Shown here piece after piece: positions 10,823 to 23,302 of a stretch of DNA of 64,000 nt; the first letter of the stretch is position 1; each line of letters opens with the position of its first letter. Where the stretch lies: NCBI GenBank assembly GCA_947184155.2, contig CAMXCT020000324.1:721172-785171 (forward strand). The letters are read 5' to 3'. The notes under the pieces were generated by a model. The model saw only the letters and a list, made by a program, of their open reading frames with translations, did not search any database and was not told the origin of the DNA. The translations under genes were made by a program, and so were the position numbers. Source of the stretch: Cladocopium goreaui. Its lineage: Eukaryota; Sar; Dinophyceae; Suessiales; Symbiodiniaceae.

Positions 10823-13800
10823 CTACTCGCCTTGCACAAACATCCCTGCCCAGTTGTACCCAATACTGTACCCAATGCTATCCTCGTCATCTGAAGCAGC
10901 CTTTTTCTTTTTCCGTAGCCTACACTGATGAACAACGGAGTGGATAAGGCAAACACCGTTCGCCTTATCCATGTCCGAGACATGTGAAATGTCGAGCAAC
11001 TGCAGAGGCAACTGCTCTTTTGACCCTAGTTTGGAGAGATGTTTTTGGTTTGTTTTGGCATTTGGTTGGTTAGAAACTTTTCTTCTGGACACGAACAGTT
11101 CAACTGCGCACCTCTGCTCCAAAGAAACAGTTCCGCTCTTCGCCTGCATAGGGAAATTAGCACTTTGTGCATCCACCGCCAATGGGAACATCCAACTTTC
11201 CGTGTCATCCATTGCAACTTCGCCGCTCCAAAAGCAAAACAGCAAGCCGACGGCAAGCCGACGACCCACAGCCTTAGCCTTCGCTTGCCTTTTCGCTGGC
11301 TCTGCAGCTTCTTTTGTTTTCTTCGCTCCTTGAAAGGGGATGATCATCAAATGGAGATGCCCAACAGACTGCACTGATTCCCTGTACAAAAACACGTTTG
11401 TGAAATTGAAGGCAAAAAAGTATTGACATTGATGACACTAGATGTCAACCAGAAGTTGATCCGAATCCGTAGCTTTGTCTCGCTTCAATGTACCCACAAA
11501 TTTTGGTTTCTTCAATGTACACACGAATGTCAAATGCAGTTTGTTTGCTGACACTGCAAAACCAACAACTAGATTCCTCACCACTAGACCAAAAATCTGA
11601 GAGCCCCACTGACTGCTTTCTCTTTGGATGGCAACTCCTAGGGTCATGAAACAAGTTCCAGATCGGCTCGCATCATTGCTCTGAACAAATGACAAAACCC
11701 TCTTGGTTTCATTATATACATCTACCCAAAAAGGGATGAAGTAGCAAAGAAAAAAAAACTGTCTGGGTGTGCTTTCATCGAAATCCGTGTTAGTATGCAA
11801 GTCCAATCTGGAGCTCAGTACTCAACGCATCTCAACGCATCTCAACGCATCTCAACCATGCCATGTCCTTGTCGGCGCGAGGCTGTGCTGCCACCATCAC
11901 CGTGGAGTCAGCGGCCTTTGCAGCCTGGCTACCATGGAATCTGCAGACCATGGAATCCGCAAAATCCCATGCGCATTGTGGGATTTGTGATGATTTGTGC
12001 TGTCCTCATATACACAACATGCCCATCATTGTAGGAACTCCAGCAATCATCCCAATGTGGTGGAAACCATGACAGGTCCAAGCCACCAAAAATGCCCAAC
12101 TTCGACGGATAATCTTTCTCTTTGGGCCATCCAACAAGCTCAAGTTGTGTCTGCCGGCATCCTTAGATGCACACTTGCCTTCTCTTTGGATGAGGCTTTC
12201 TCCACCTTCTGATTCTGCGGCTTTGCCTCACATTTTGATCCAGTGCGGCGTAAAACGTGCTTAAACAAAGTTCTAAATGCGCGGACAATCGATAACCCTG
12301 AGCTGCGCCGCCTGTATGCTTCTGATGCTGCACTCAAACTATTGGAGATCTAGAGTGTTGAGCCGTGAACATGTCCGGTCTGCATGGGTTCCTTCTTCAC
12401 CTCAACTGCCTCCAAGAATGGCAGTCAACATTCACAAAGATCCTGCTTCACTCGGGCCAAATTTGCTGACGAAAAGCTTGTCAGTAGTGGAGCACAGAAG
12501 CCAAAGCTTTCTTGGGAAAGGATGCGCAGTCCAAATGACCCATGCTGGCGCCTTCTCTTTTGCCACATCTGGAGTTTGAAGAGGCTTAGCCTGACAAACA
12601 TAAGGCTTTATATACACCGGTCTGAACTGGTCTCATCGGGGCCAATGACCACATCAATCTCCTGCAATTCCATCAGCAACTCAACAGCTAGGTTAAACAT
12701 GGTCAAACATGGTCAAACATGGCTCCTGTGCCAACCCACCTTGTCTTTCGGTGTTTCTTGCTGGGCTTTTTGAGGAGGCTGAGCCTTGGTGATGCTATTG
12801 GAAATTGCAGGAGATCTGGATGTCGTCAACGACTGAGTGAAGAACAGATGCAGTTTGCGGACGCTCCTGCTTCACCACCACTGCCTTCAGGTAGCAACAG
12901 TTCTACTTCAAGAGCACGCACAACGAATCTCAAAGATCTTAAAGAAATGAGTCGGCCAGTATTCAGTGTAATCACAAGAGCACAGTCGACATCTGCTCGC
13001 TTCCAGACTGTTGCACCTTCTCTTTCGGTGCTTCCTGCTTTGAAACAGGTTTTGCCTGACGTTGCGAAGCTCTGAGTCTTTGATAGCAAACGGGAAGTAG
13101 ATGAGTACGAAGTGCGTGGAAATGCTCGAGTCAAATGCCAAAGAATCGAAGTGTTTCCTTTCTTTGCGGCACCTTCTCCTTCTCCTTCGGTGCTTCCTGT
13201 GGCTGTGCCCTGTGAGGAGGCTTGGCCTAGCATAGCGAAGCTTGCTCCGCAACTTTCAAGGTTTCAATGAAATATACAAGCAACTTCAAAGGTTGAGCGA
13301 AGGACAGGTGCAACCTGCTTTGGTTCCTGCTTTACCACCACTGCCTTCAAATGTCAAGTGCTCGCTGCTCTACTTGGAGAGCACACTGAAGCTGTTCAAT
13401 CACAAGAAGCAAAATCAACATCTGTGTATTGTTTCTCAGCTGGTGTGCCTTTTCCTTTGGCGCCTCCTGCTTCTTCACAGGTTTCGCCTGACGGTGCAAA
13501 AAACCAGTCATTGATGTTTCAAATAAATGCCATATGGGATGTAGGATGATGTAGGAACTGCTTCCAAAGTCCCTCATTGGAGGTTGATTTGCCTTCTCCT
13601 TCGGCACTTCCTGTTGCTGCTCTTTTTGTGGAGGCTGGGCCTAGTATTGCAACGGCAAAGTCGTTGTACAACTGGCATAAAAATCATAAAATCCAAACGA
13701 AAGTCTTTCAGCCGAGGACCGTCGCAGTCTGTTTGATCTCCTTCTTAACTACCACCGCCTTCTCTCTGTCGGAAGCTCCCTGCTTTGGATCCTCAATTTG

Positions 13801-14396
13801 AATTCTTCAACGCCATCAAGCCCACGTCGTACATACAGAACACCCATATCACATTTGTACACATACATATCAATATAATTAATATATTAATATATATATA
13901 TATATTATGATTCTTATTTGTACCTGATATGTATTGATATGTGATATGAACATATATGGACATTGAGTCACTCAGCTCCAAACAGCGCTTCTTCCTGGTT
14001 CTTCCTTCACCTTGGCCTCAAAGATCCACTGCGCAAAGGCCCACATCGCATCAGAAGTGCCACCTGGCCTCGGGAACTGAAGTCTTCTTCGCTTCGGCTT
14101 TCACTGGCACCTGGTGGCAACAAAATAGGTCAAAAAACCTGGGAATCCAGGGTTGTTCATGCGGAAATAGCATAGCTGGCATAGCTGGCATAGCTGGCAT
14201 AGCTGGCATATCTGTTTGTTAAGTATAGTTAAAGATGATTAAAGATGTTCATCTCCTGATTCATGTGGGACAATCATAGGTGTTTGAGCCACTTTCTGGT
14301 GGCCAAACAAGACATCTAGCAGAAAATGTCGTGCCACATGGCGTCACCTTCTTAGATTGGTCCTTTTCGCCTTTGAAAGGTTTCTTCGCCTCGATG
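10823..14396 (-). CDS. Micro-exon gene encoding Lys/Pro/Glu-rich repeat protein
   Basis: Reading 14396 to 10823 on the minus strand, small exons each start after AG and end before GT or GC: 14348-14396 (I-E-A-K-K-P-F-K-G-E-K-D-Q-S-K-K), 14064-14110 (V-P-V-K-A-E-A-K-K-T-S-V-P-E-A), 13995-14028, ~13722-13779, 13593-13640, 13449-13487 (A-K-P-V-K-K-Q-E-A-P-K-E-K), 13315-13344 (A-V-V-V-K-Q-E-P-K-Q), 13173-13226, 13017-13055, ~12857-12884, 12740-12784, 12552-12590, 12179-12226, 11273-11328 and the last, 10823-10919, ending in G-Y-N-W-A-G-M-F-V-Q-G-E then TAG. Two peptide modules recur: A-[KQ]-P-x-x-K-x-Q-E-x-P-K-E-K and A-V-V-V-K-K-E-P-K-Q. Most exons are multiples of three (30, 39, 45, 48, 54 nt), so they can be skipped or multiplied without shifting frame. 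The product would be disordered and highly charged. Function and N-terminus are unknown. A further exon near 12390-12440 (A-V-E-V-K-K-E-P) is likely. Confidence 0.6.
11273..11328 (-). CDS. Micro-exon, Ala/Lys-rich (part of 10823-14396)
   Basis: 56 nt between CTTTCAAG and a GC donor (AAG|GCTGTG). It encodes A-K-K-T-K-E-A-A-E-P-A-K-R-Q-A-K-A-K, entering with two bases of a split codon. Composition resembles the other micro-exons of the gene but not their repeat module. Confidence 0.5.
11818..11857. repeat. Short tandem repeat, 10-bp unit CTCAACGCAT
   Basis: Three and a half perfect copies. It is one of several 10-bp-unit tandem repeats in this window, listed under the findings. Confidence 0.9.
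12179..12226 (-). CDS. Micro-exon, AKP...KEK module (part of 10823-14396)
   Basis: 48 nt, in phase, after AAAATGTGAG and before a GC donor with good consensus (AAG|GCAAGT). It encodes A-K-P-Q-N-Q-K-V-E-K-A-S-S-K-E-K. Confidence 0.6.
13017..13055 (-). CDS. Micro-exon, AKP...KEK module (part of 10823-14396)
   Basis: 39 nt, in phase, acceptor CAACGTCAG, donor AAG|GTGCAA. It encodes A-K-P-V-S-K-Q-E-A-P-K-E-K, nearly the same peptide as exon 13449-13487. The flanking introns look unrelated apart from short pieces, so this is repeated exon sequence, not one recent tandem DNA duplication. Confidence 0.65.
13449..13487 (-). CDS. Micro-exon, AKP...KEK module (part of 10823-14396)
   Basis: 39 nt, in phase, acceptor CACCGTCAG, GC donor (AAG|GCACAC). 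It encodes A-K-P-V-K-K-Q-E-A-P-K-E-K. Use of a GC donor here and GT in its sister exon is typical of dinoflagellate splicing. Confidence 0.65.
14168..14211. repeat. Short tandem repeat, 9-bp unit AGCTGGCAT
   Basis: Four copies in tandem, flanked by partial units. It lies in an intron or in the 5' part of the micro-exon gene. Confidence 0.9.
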
Positions 14397-17300
14397 CTGC
14401 TCACAGCTGAAAGGCTGCGGGTAGAGAGGTCGCACAGTTAAAGTATGCTATGACTAGTTTGGCTGAAGGAACTCCTCGGAGCTGAGTCAGCAACTTCCTG
14501 GCACAGAGGATTTGTTACCAACGCTGCCTCGGTGCAGTTTCGCTGAGCGGTATGTCACAAGGTTTGTGGCATCAAGTCATTCAAGTCAAAAAGCATTTCA
14601 CAGATTGTGAAGGCAAAAGCATTCCAATGGTTTCAGTGGAAGGTTTCATCCTCTGTTTCTGGACACAAAAAGTGCCGTTTCAGGAAATGTTCCTTTCAGA
14701 CTCTGAAGGAAATCTGAGATCCTCTAACTACTATGAAGTGTGCAAAAAATACCTTGGAAGCCATGAACTCATGAAGTGTAGGAAAAAACCCACTTATTAA
14801 GAAATAACCCTTCAAAGTGACTTTTGAGAAAAGGTCGCGGCAGGTTTTTCAGCACTGACTACACCTCCAGTCATGGCCAGGCAGTGGCCGTCTGAGCGCC
14901 AGGGCCCATTGAAGATCAGCAGCAAGAAATGCTTTGGGATCCTGGGCTCAGCGGATGGCAGCGATGCAGAATTGTGGAATCATCAACGGTTCAATAAAGG
15001 AAATCAGTCGCGATCCTTTTCAATGGGGAATGACAAATTTCACAGCCACTCCTGAGGCAGCCATTCTTTCTTGTCATCGTGGTTCAGCAAATCCCAGCAC
15101 CCCTGCCAAAAGCAATCAAACATCGGGGGGCACGATCGCCTGGATTCATTGGGTTGACAACAAGCCACTCAGTTTCATGTACTCTCCCAAGAATATGCAC
15201 AGAAAGTATCTATTGAAAATGCACCATTGCTTTCAGATGACGTCACTGTACACACCAGCTTCTGCTTTCAACAAAATCCCAAAGCAAATGGCTGTCCTTC
15301 TTCACTGTCTCCGTCAAGGACTTCCCAGGTTCCCAAGACAAACAGGAGCTGAGGCTTCAAGCAAAGCCCAAAAAAAAAGCCGCTGTTGGTAGTTGCTGAA
15401 TGTTGATATCCCAGGTACATCCATATGTACACTATGTACTGCCACTAAGATTCTACGAAAAGTTAAGCTAAAGTTTCTACAGCAGAATTCTATCAACCAC
15501 CTGATCCTCTGCCTCGAACTCAGTGGCTGGTGGCACTGCCCCGCTCTCCTGCTGTGCAACCTGCTTCGGCCGGACTCACTGCCTTCATGTGACCTAGTGG
15601 TTATACCATGTTATACCTAGGTGATCACAAGGGGTGCATAAGATTTTTTAGTACGGTATATGACAGTGATGCAAAGCACTAGAGGAATTCAAGAAACCAA
15701 ACAACATCTCGCAGTAAAGTATCTCCCAGTTGCAGTATCTCGCAGAAAAAAAATGATCGACAAGGTCTCCGTTCTCTGCTTCTGTGCCCACCGAATCATG
15801 TGGGGACAGCCTGCGATCTACGCCAGTTCGCGAAGGCTGCCAACTCTTGGTAGGACACCTGGCAAAAAACACCAGGCTTCGTGTCTGAGAAATTGCGTTC
15901 CCAAATATAGATCCTAAAATAGAACACATCGGAGTGGTGTGGGGGTCCCAAAACTTGCCAGCCAGAATGCTCACCATATTGCCTGTTGCTTCAGATTTCG
16001 GGGTTTGCTTAAGCCCGTTTCCCTTTTCTTTGCACTCGCTTGTTTAATCATGTAATCCATTGGGTTTATCAAGAGCATCTAATGCGACTGGACTGAAAAG
16101 TCCAGGATTTGAGTGGATGGGCCACAATGTCGTTGACAAACCTGGTGAATCCCAGTGATTTGTCGCATTTTGGGTGCTGCTTCGGACCGTTTGTGTCAGC
16201 AAAGGTTGAATGCTTGCGCATTTGGCACTTGTTTCCTTGTTGCATCTCAGACTCTGCAAGCGCTTCTGGTTGCCAAGTCAAGTGTGCTGATTCCAACTTG
16301 CGAGTTGTGAGCACGAATCACGACTAGTCTTTGTTCAGTTTGCTTGTTTGAGGTTTGGATTCAGGCACTTCCTCCAATTGCGCTGCCTTCATATGTTGGA
16401 CAGTTGTTTTAGACATAATAAATTCCACTTTCCCTGGCTGTGGCTGTGTTCGGGACTTTCACTTTGGATATCTGTTGGGCTTCAGTTTGCTCTCCAGTTT
16501 GTGCCAATACGAGTCGCAGAAGGATGCCAGGTAGGACAACTGAATTAGCTGTATGCTCATACAATCTGCTTTGATGACAACATAGTTGAAGTTGTTCAAT
16601 CAACGCTGTCTCTGGCTAAAGCAGTGTCCTTGCTCTCTTTTTGGAAACAGAGTCTTTTCCAGGGGGATTCATGGGGGGGATTCACCTGCTTCCCAGCAGC
16701 ATAAGCGACATGCAAAGCCCGACAGCCCAGGCACTGGCAGGCACCTCTATGTATTGTTGCTGCACCGATTCATCCAGCAGCAGGAAAGCCATCTTCGCGC
16801 CTTTCGCCTAAGCATGGGGGCACATGCTGAATCTGCAAATCTGAGCGGAACAAGTCATATAACTTATATAACTTATATAACAGTGCAAACTATTGGCCAA
16901 CGATTCAAGTGCAAATCCGTCAAATCAATTCACATCAGGTGAACAACTCAGTGATGGTAGCTTTTCTGGGTTTCCAAATGATTGCCGGCAAGTGCAACAG
17001 CACCACTGACAGCCTGCACCGAGGCTATCTGCTCTCTGATTTCGGGAGTCACCTGACCATTGCAACTCTGGCATTGCCACTGCATGAGTGCCACTCAATG
17101 GCCCCAAAGGCACAGGGACAGTGCCTCCTCTGCCTGACTGGATGCTTCAGCCACATGGTCCTACAACAGTGCTACAGCTTGAATTATGATGGGTTCCTGG
17201 TGCTTTCTGCTAAGAAAATTCCGAGACAACTTCCATATTCCAAGAGTCTCAGGGATGATGCTTCACCAATCCAATTCATTCTAAAACACTTTAAAGCTAT

Positions 17301-18907
17301 GATGTGTGCAAATCGTGCACCAGCTGGTGCGACACCCACATCCAAAGTCCCTGTCCTCAAGGAAGTTCTCCCAGACATTCCATGGTCCTCAGGTTCCACA
17401 GAAATTGGATTGAGTCTTCTTTCTCACTAATTTCACTAGCAATGCCAGGGTTGGTGAGATAGGATCGTCGTTGCGATTGGATTTCAATTCTGTGCGCTTG
17501 CCAGCGACTCTGACAACCAGAGCCATCCCTCAAGACAAGAACGCTCCGTCTGAAAGATTGTTGTCCCGCATGTGAAATGCTATCACCCCACAAGGCTCTT
17601 CCATTGGGGATTATCGGGGATTGAACCAAAATGTCCCCTAAATGATCGTTGAATCATTGACGCCGCTTCACTCGGACACCGTACTGCGGATTGTTGGCGG
17701 GATGCAAGCGCTTTGCCTCACAGTGGCTCAAAACGGTGGCCTCTGCGAGGATCTGGTGAGATGGGCATCTCACAAGTTAGGAAAAGGGAAACCTCAGCAT
17801 CTTAGCATCCAACTTTCAATCTCCCTCCAATTCTCAAAAGACTTAAGTCTTTGGGGCTGCGCATGACTCCCAAAATGCTGGACCGCAATGCACGGCACCA
17901 TTGAGGCTGAGAATGGAGCCAGTCGGTTGCGTGGCCAGGCTGGGACATTGTGCAACAGAACACTCCAAAGTGTACCTGACCTGAGTGTCAGACCATGCAA
18001 CAATATGTCACTACTTGTCTTCTGTCAGAACCCACTGCAAGTTTCTGAACAATTCCAAAACCGGATCAAAGGAAAGGCCAAGTCAAGAACATTCATCCAG
18101 GAAAGAGAGAAGAATTACTTGTCTTGCCTTGTCTTGCCTCCAGATGTACATCTCTGAGCTTCTTAGGCAATCGCTGCTATGCACAAATGCTCAAGGCCGG
18201 GTCAGCCTACAGTGCCTAAACTGCACCACGGTGGTGAGCACTGCTGCAAACGGCATGCGGATGATTCAATCAAAGCTTCCAGGAGATCACAGTGACAGGA
18301 AAGTCAGAGTTGTCAGGAAACTGAAACGATTCAAGACATTGACACCTTGAGTGAATCCCCATGACATTGAATATGGCGACTGTCAATGGGCGGCTGTTTT
18401 GCGGCTTTGAAAAACCTCGATCGCCAAGGTGCAGAATTGTGGTAACATGCTCAATATGTTGAATGTTGTTCAATGTCAATCATTGCAACTGTCTGTTCTA
18501 TGTCTGTTTGAACTCCTGAAAGTAACAAGGGATTCCAACCTCAGCGTCAAAAGGTGTAGTCCGCGCAGGAAAGCAGCGGGGACAGGCAAAGCCGGCCGAA
18601 CCAAGGAAGCAAAGCTGTTTTGCTCCTTTAAATTGGCAGTGGCTATTGACAATGCGTACTCCAGTGTCAGCAACATCTCTGTGCACACAGGTCTTGTCCA
18701 GTGAAAAAAACTGAAAAGAGCATTTCCCAAGTCGACACTGGAGACCCGCCCAAGAGTTGAAGATGTACAAACCAAAGAAGGTCAGGTGCCAGCTTCATGT
18801 TCAGCAGCTCAGCTTCGCTTCAGTTTGAACGTTTCTGTTCTGGTCAAGCTGGTGAAGCTGGCACCTCATACCTTGAAACCAAAATAATCAGCCCTTGTTT
18901 CAAACAG
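14397..18907. other. Probable intronic/intergenic DNA with unassigned exons
   Basis: Frames without domain signatures occur on both strands. A plus-strand segment near 17315-17370 (A-P-A-G-A-T-P-T-S-K-V-P-V-L-K) and one near 18575-18600 (A-K-P-A-E-P-R-K after GACAG) resemble Ala/Pro/Lys-rich exons but could not be bounded. The open frame at 14552-14800 (plus) starts with Met and is moderately coding-like but has no recognised family. Nothing else could be supported. Confidence 0.3.
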
Positions 18908-18943
18908 GGCGCTGCTCAACCCCCAGCAGCCGAAAGTAGCAAG
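18908..18943 (+). CDS. Candidate micro-exon, Ala/Pro-rich
   Basis: 36 nt in phase after CAAACAG and before GTGAAA. It encodes G-A-A-Q-P-P-A-A-E-S-S-K. It resembles the micro-exons of the minus-strand gene at 10.8-14.4 kb in size, phase and composition but lies on the plus strand. It may pair with 19141-19186. Confidence 0.4.
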
Positions 18944-19140
18944 GTGAAATCTCAGCAAAACAAATACTGCGACAAACATCGACAAACCATGTTATCATTT
19001 GCCATTCTCAATGGTCACTGCTCCACTATCACAACAAAATGTCGAATCTTGAAAGGATCATAGGATCATCTGATATGTTCTGTCCAGCACATGCTATCAT
19101 TTAGCACTTGACCACCTCGCAGCTCAAAATCCGCGCTCAG

Positions 19141-19186
19141 CCAAGGAGAGGTGGAGCCTGCGAAGGAGATGCTGTCGGATGTCGAG
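19141..19186 (+). CDS. Candidate micro-exon, acidic
   Basis: After CGCGCTCAG and before a GT donor (GTCGAG|GTTTTT), this 46-nt segment reads Q-G-E-V-E-P-A-K-E-M-L-S-D-V-E, entering with one base of a split codon. Probably the same plus-strand gene as 18908-18943. No family recognised. Confidence 0.4.
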
Positions 19187-19513
19187 GTTTTTGGAGAGGA
19201 ATGATAGCAACACAGCTGAGCACTTCTCCCATGGATTGGATGAGTCACCATAGTTCTGAGGACCACCAAATTGATTACATAGTAGCAGCAAAATCCACCA
19301 TCAGCTTCAAAATGTTTCGAACCCCACCTCAATGTCCAAGGGCCTGGAAATCTGGCGACGCCTTGCAAGGTTGCGAGGTTGCGGGAAGGATATCCTGCGC
19401 AGTATCAGTGCCCTGGCAGGAACCCCTATATCCCCATATGTCCCCTATCCGGACTCTATCCCAGGAGCAAGACAGGGTATGTGCAATCATAAAATTGTGA
19501 TGATTTGCAGGTC

Positions 19514-19590
19514 GTCCCAGCGTATGCTTTCCCAGCCTCAGCAATGCAAAGACCAGTGCGAAGGAGCCGACGCCAGCGAAGAGGACGGAA
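19514..19590 (-). CDS. Candidate exon encoding a membrane segment
   Basis: A minus-strand GC-rich segment after CGTGTCAG reads S-V-L-F-A-G-V-G-S-F-A-L-V-F-A-L-L-R and then L-G-K-H-T-L-G-R-P, a plausible signal anchor or transmembrane helix with a following positive charge. A GC donor (CCT|GCAAAT) is possible. No family is recognised. Confidence 0.35.
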
Positions 19591-20458
19591 CTGACACGGT
19601 TTGGTGGTGGATTTGCTGAATGGATGTGACGGGTCTCTGCATTTTTTTGCCACATCTTTACTGGAACTTTGTGTACAAAAGCCGAAGGATCGGATTCCCC
19701 ATGTTATGCAGAGTTATGCACCTGAACCCCAGCTTCACCCCGCGTGCCTCTTCACCATCATTTCGCTTGGAACGGCGAAGAGCATCTGCGAGTAAGTCTT
19801 TTAAAACGTACCCATGGTTGTGTCTCCCAGAGTCCGCTTTAAGGTGCAAAAGTCCCGCAGTTCAAATCTTCCGGATCTCCTGGTTCACGGCTTAATTTTT
19901 TGCAATGGAAATGGTTCGCCTTTGGATCAAAACTTCACAATGCATCGTGAATCCTGGAATTTCCTTCTGAATGCAGGTCAGCTTTCGCCAGCTTTCTGCT
20001 AGAGGTTGGACCACTGTTGAACCTTGGAAACCAGCGCCCAGTGCCCCAGTGCCCCAGTGCCCTAGTGTCCCAGTGCCACGCCTTTGGGCTCTGGTAGGAT
20101 TCCTCGGCCAGTAGATGAAATGGAGTCCGAATCACTCTGCAACATAAATCGAGGGGAAGATAATATTCCCACAATTGGACCTATATTTCTTTTTGTAAAG
20201 TGTATATAAATCTGGTCATCGCTCTCTGCAGCATACAAACTCAAAAGCTGCAGGCCAGAACCATCTTTAAAAGCATTCCAAATCACACCGCTTCAACATG
20301 AGTGAAGCACTGCGAACCGTTTTTGTTAGGCACGATTCATGCACTTGTTTATCCTCTTTTCTACCAGCATGGGACTACAAAACATTGGAAACACCATACA
20401 TTTCCATAGGAGTCTAGGAGCACTATGTTCACATATCCTCCCACTTCAGTAGGATATC

Positions 20459-20519
20459 CTGCGGCTGAGACCATGACCCATCGCTTCTCCTCCTCTCTGA
20501 AGCGAGCAGATGACTCTGC
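20459..20519 (-). CDS. Exon, charged helical segment (pairs with 20710-20769)
   Basis: Acceptor CGCTCCAG and then A-E-S-S-A-R-F-R-E-E-E-K-R-W-V-M-V-S-A-A on the minus strand. The exon ends at CCGCAG|GATATC, so the donor would be a non-canonical GA, as seen in some dinoflagellate introns. It is about 190 bp downstream of a second well-formed exon on the same strand. Function unknown. Confidence 0.45.
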
Positions 20520-20709
20520 CTGGAGCGGCTTCTGACAGAATTTCGTCACAAATTCGTTGAAGAACCAACAGGCTGATACAGGTTGATATAGGTTGATCAT
20601 GGTTGATCCTCTGAGGCCAACTTCCAAAGAAACAACAATTCAAAAAAACAAAACATGGAAAGACCATTGGTATGATTTCTCCCCAAGTTCTCCCTAAACT
20701 GGACGACAC

Positions 20710-20769
20710 TGGCAGGATTTTTTTCACAGCCTCCTGATAAGCAGCTTGAGCGCCCAATCGTTCCGTCAC
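20710..20769 (-). CDS. Exon, helical segment, unknown protein
   Basis: 60 nt in phase, acceptor GCCACGCAG, donor CTGCCA|GTGTCG. It encodes V-T-E-R-L-G-A-Q-A-A-Y-Q-E-A-V-K-K-I-L-P, probably an amphipathic helix. It likely belongs to the same minus-strand gene as 20459-20519. Confidence 0.5.
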
Positions 20770-22373
20770 CTGCGTGGCGGCTCAGTGGTGTCTTTGTAGT
20801 GAAAGTCGCCCTCAGGTTCAATTCAATAGACCAAACTTGATAGGCCTTAGGCGTATATCTACCGGGGGGTATACATGGGTGTATACTCATGTAACATGTA
20901 CATATCGATTGTCGATTTGAATGCCCCCTGTTCAAAGAAAAATGATGATGTAAAAATAAATATACAGTATATACTTAGTATATACAGAATATACGAAGTC
21001 ATACAAATGACTTGGACCTTGATGGAGGCGTCTCCAACAAACCTGGTAACCTCGCCTCATGCAGCTCGCTGATCGCCTTCCTGGACTCGCTCAGCAATTC
21101 CCTGCCGCGCAGGTCATAGGAAAATAGATGGGAAAATCTACCTCAATAATGTCAATAATTGAATGGATAATACTCAAAATGAACTTGAGTCACTTGAGGT
21201 ATGGAAGTGGAATGTTGTTCCAACATCATCCACCTGTCCTGAGAACTATCACAAATACTTGTAGACCTGCAATGATCTGCAATCCTCTTTCAGCGCTGTG
21301 GTTCAGAAGAAAGACTGTGATCTTGTGAACACTAACAATAGCCACAGACAGAGGCTACTAATACTGTTGCTCGAAATCTTCAAACCCACATATATAATAT
21401 AATACTATTGCCATGCATTATGTTCCGATTGCACCACAAATCACAGTCATCCCAGTGCTGCGCCCGTCCCACGCCTGCTGCGCCCGTCAAAGGATGATCG
21501 CTGCACCTCGTCCTCAATGTGGGAGAAGTAGTCGTTGACCTGTCGAAAGATCACTGGAGAGGAAGGACCTGGTTCCCATCGGAGAAACCCAATACGATTA
21601 GAGTATATATATTAGAGTAGAGTATATAATTACTTTCACAAACATGGTCAAGCAATGTCAAGCAAACACCACAGTGATGTCAAGAAGGACGGTCCATGTC
21701 TCTTGAGTGTCTGAGTACGAGTCTTTGGTCCAGGCGTGTTTAGTGATGGTATCCACAAGCCACTCTGAGCAGCCCACCTGGTCCTTCAGCCTGTCCGCAA
21801 TGTTCTCTGCCCCTGGCATTTGAATCCATGGGGAGTTTCACCCAACAACTCGGCCTCCAACAAAGCCTGGTCAGAACAACCACTTTCTCAACTTTCCCAG
21901 GAATTAACTCCCAAGTTCAAAGCCTTCAACACGTCCGGACAAAGTATCTGCTTAACGATGCATCGGTCGACGGTTGGAAACATCCCCGACGGCATCCCTC
22001 ATCACGTCTTCATGTCGCTCGTAGACATTCTCAGACATGTGCGCAAACCTCGGTGACAGTGTGAACTCACTGTGCATATCTCGACTGTGCGATTTTCTAC
22101 GATCTGAAGTCATGTACCCAAGTCATCTATAGATTCTATAGTCATCTCGTGTGTTTCCAATTGTTTCTTCAACTCAACTGCACGGCAAACGTCCGTAAAA
22201 TGCCGGCTGAGTTTACAGCCTCTGAGCCTTGACAGCTTGCTTGCCAACGGCCTGGCTATAGGCTGGTGGCATGCCACAAGGGGGTACAAGTCACATCAGG
22301 TGGAAACCCCGGAAATCCCCGGTTAATGTTTGGGAGTTGTTTGATACAAGTTTATAGAGACAAATGGAAACAA

Positions 22374-22419
22374 TAACATACAATAACATACAATAACATA
22401 CAATAACATACAATAACAA
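22374..22419. repeat. Tandem repeat, 10-bp unit CAATAACATA
   Basis: About four and a half near-perfect copies in an AT-rich setting. Confidence 0.9.
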
Positions 22420-23235
22420 CTAATGACCAGTGAATATAGATGAATAATGATGAATATCCTGGTTAATATATCCTCTATTCATCAGTTAATTTTCTATATT
22501 CACTAATGGTGAATTGACTGTTGACGCAGTAAATTTCCTCGAAATATCCAGCCATCTGAAGTTCATCCGTTTTAAAAAACCGCCTTCCACTGATGCGCGG
22601 CATCGCGGGTTTCGAACTCCAAGGACTTCACCTCACCAAATTTAACCATTTCATGATTTCATGCATATACAAATTATATAATATTATAATATATTATATT
22701 ATACAAATATATACAAATATATAGAATCAGACACCAATCACTACCAAATCACCAAATCTATATATATATACAAATATGTCCAATGAGTCCAATCTGGATC
22801 AAGCCGGTTTCTTCTCTTGTGGCTCTCAACTGACCATGTGTCAAAACATGCGCAGCTAACGGCTAGAATTGGAGAAACTCTGAGTCTTTGACGTGCTGCA
22901 CGGCGGCATAGCGCGTTTTCTTCAACGACGACCTTGATGCTATGCTAACAGCAAAGTTAACTTCAAAGTTTCACTCATCTCTGCAAAAACCACTGAGATA
23001 AGTCCAGCATAGACAAAGCATTGCAGGATTGCAACTGTAGGGAAACCAAAAATCATCGGCAAATGGTCAGCACGGATCCCTGTTGCCCAACATACCAACC
23101 CCAAATAAACCTCAACCTAAGCCCAGCCAAAATAAACCCAAACACCTACCCTAAATAGACCCTAAACAAAATCTAAAATTCAATAAGAACAATAAACCCC
23201 AAACAAGCCAAGCCCAATCCCTAAATGAACGGCAA

Positions 23236-23302
23236 TCGGTGTATCGGTGTATCGGTGTATCGGTGTATCGGTGTATCGGTGTATCGGTGCGCGAGCGGTG
23301 TA
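23236..23302. repeat. Tandem repeat, 8-bp unit CGGTGTAT
   Basis: Seven or more copies, the last interrupted by GCGCGAG. No coding potential inferred. Confidence 0.9.

Noticed and set aside
22600-22635. Pol III B box or tRNA remnant (GGTTTCGAACTCC)
   Set aside because: No acceptor stem or anticodon arm can be drawn around it.
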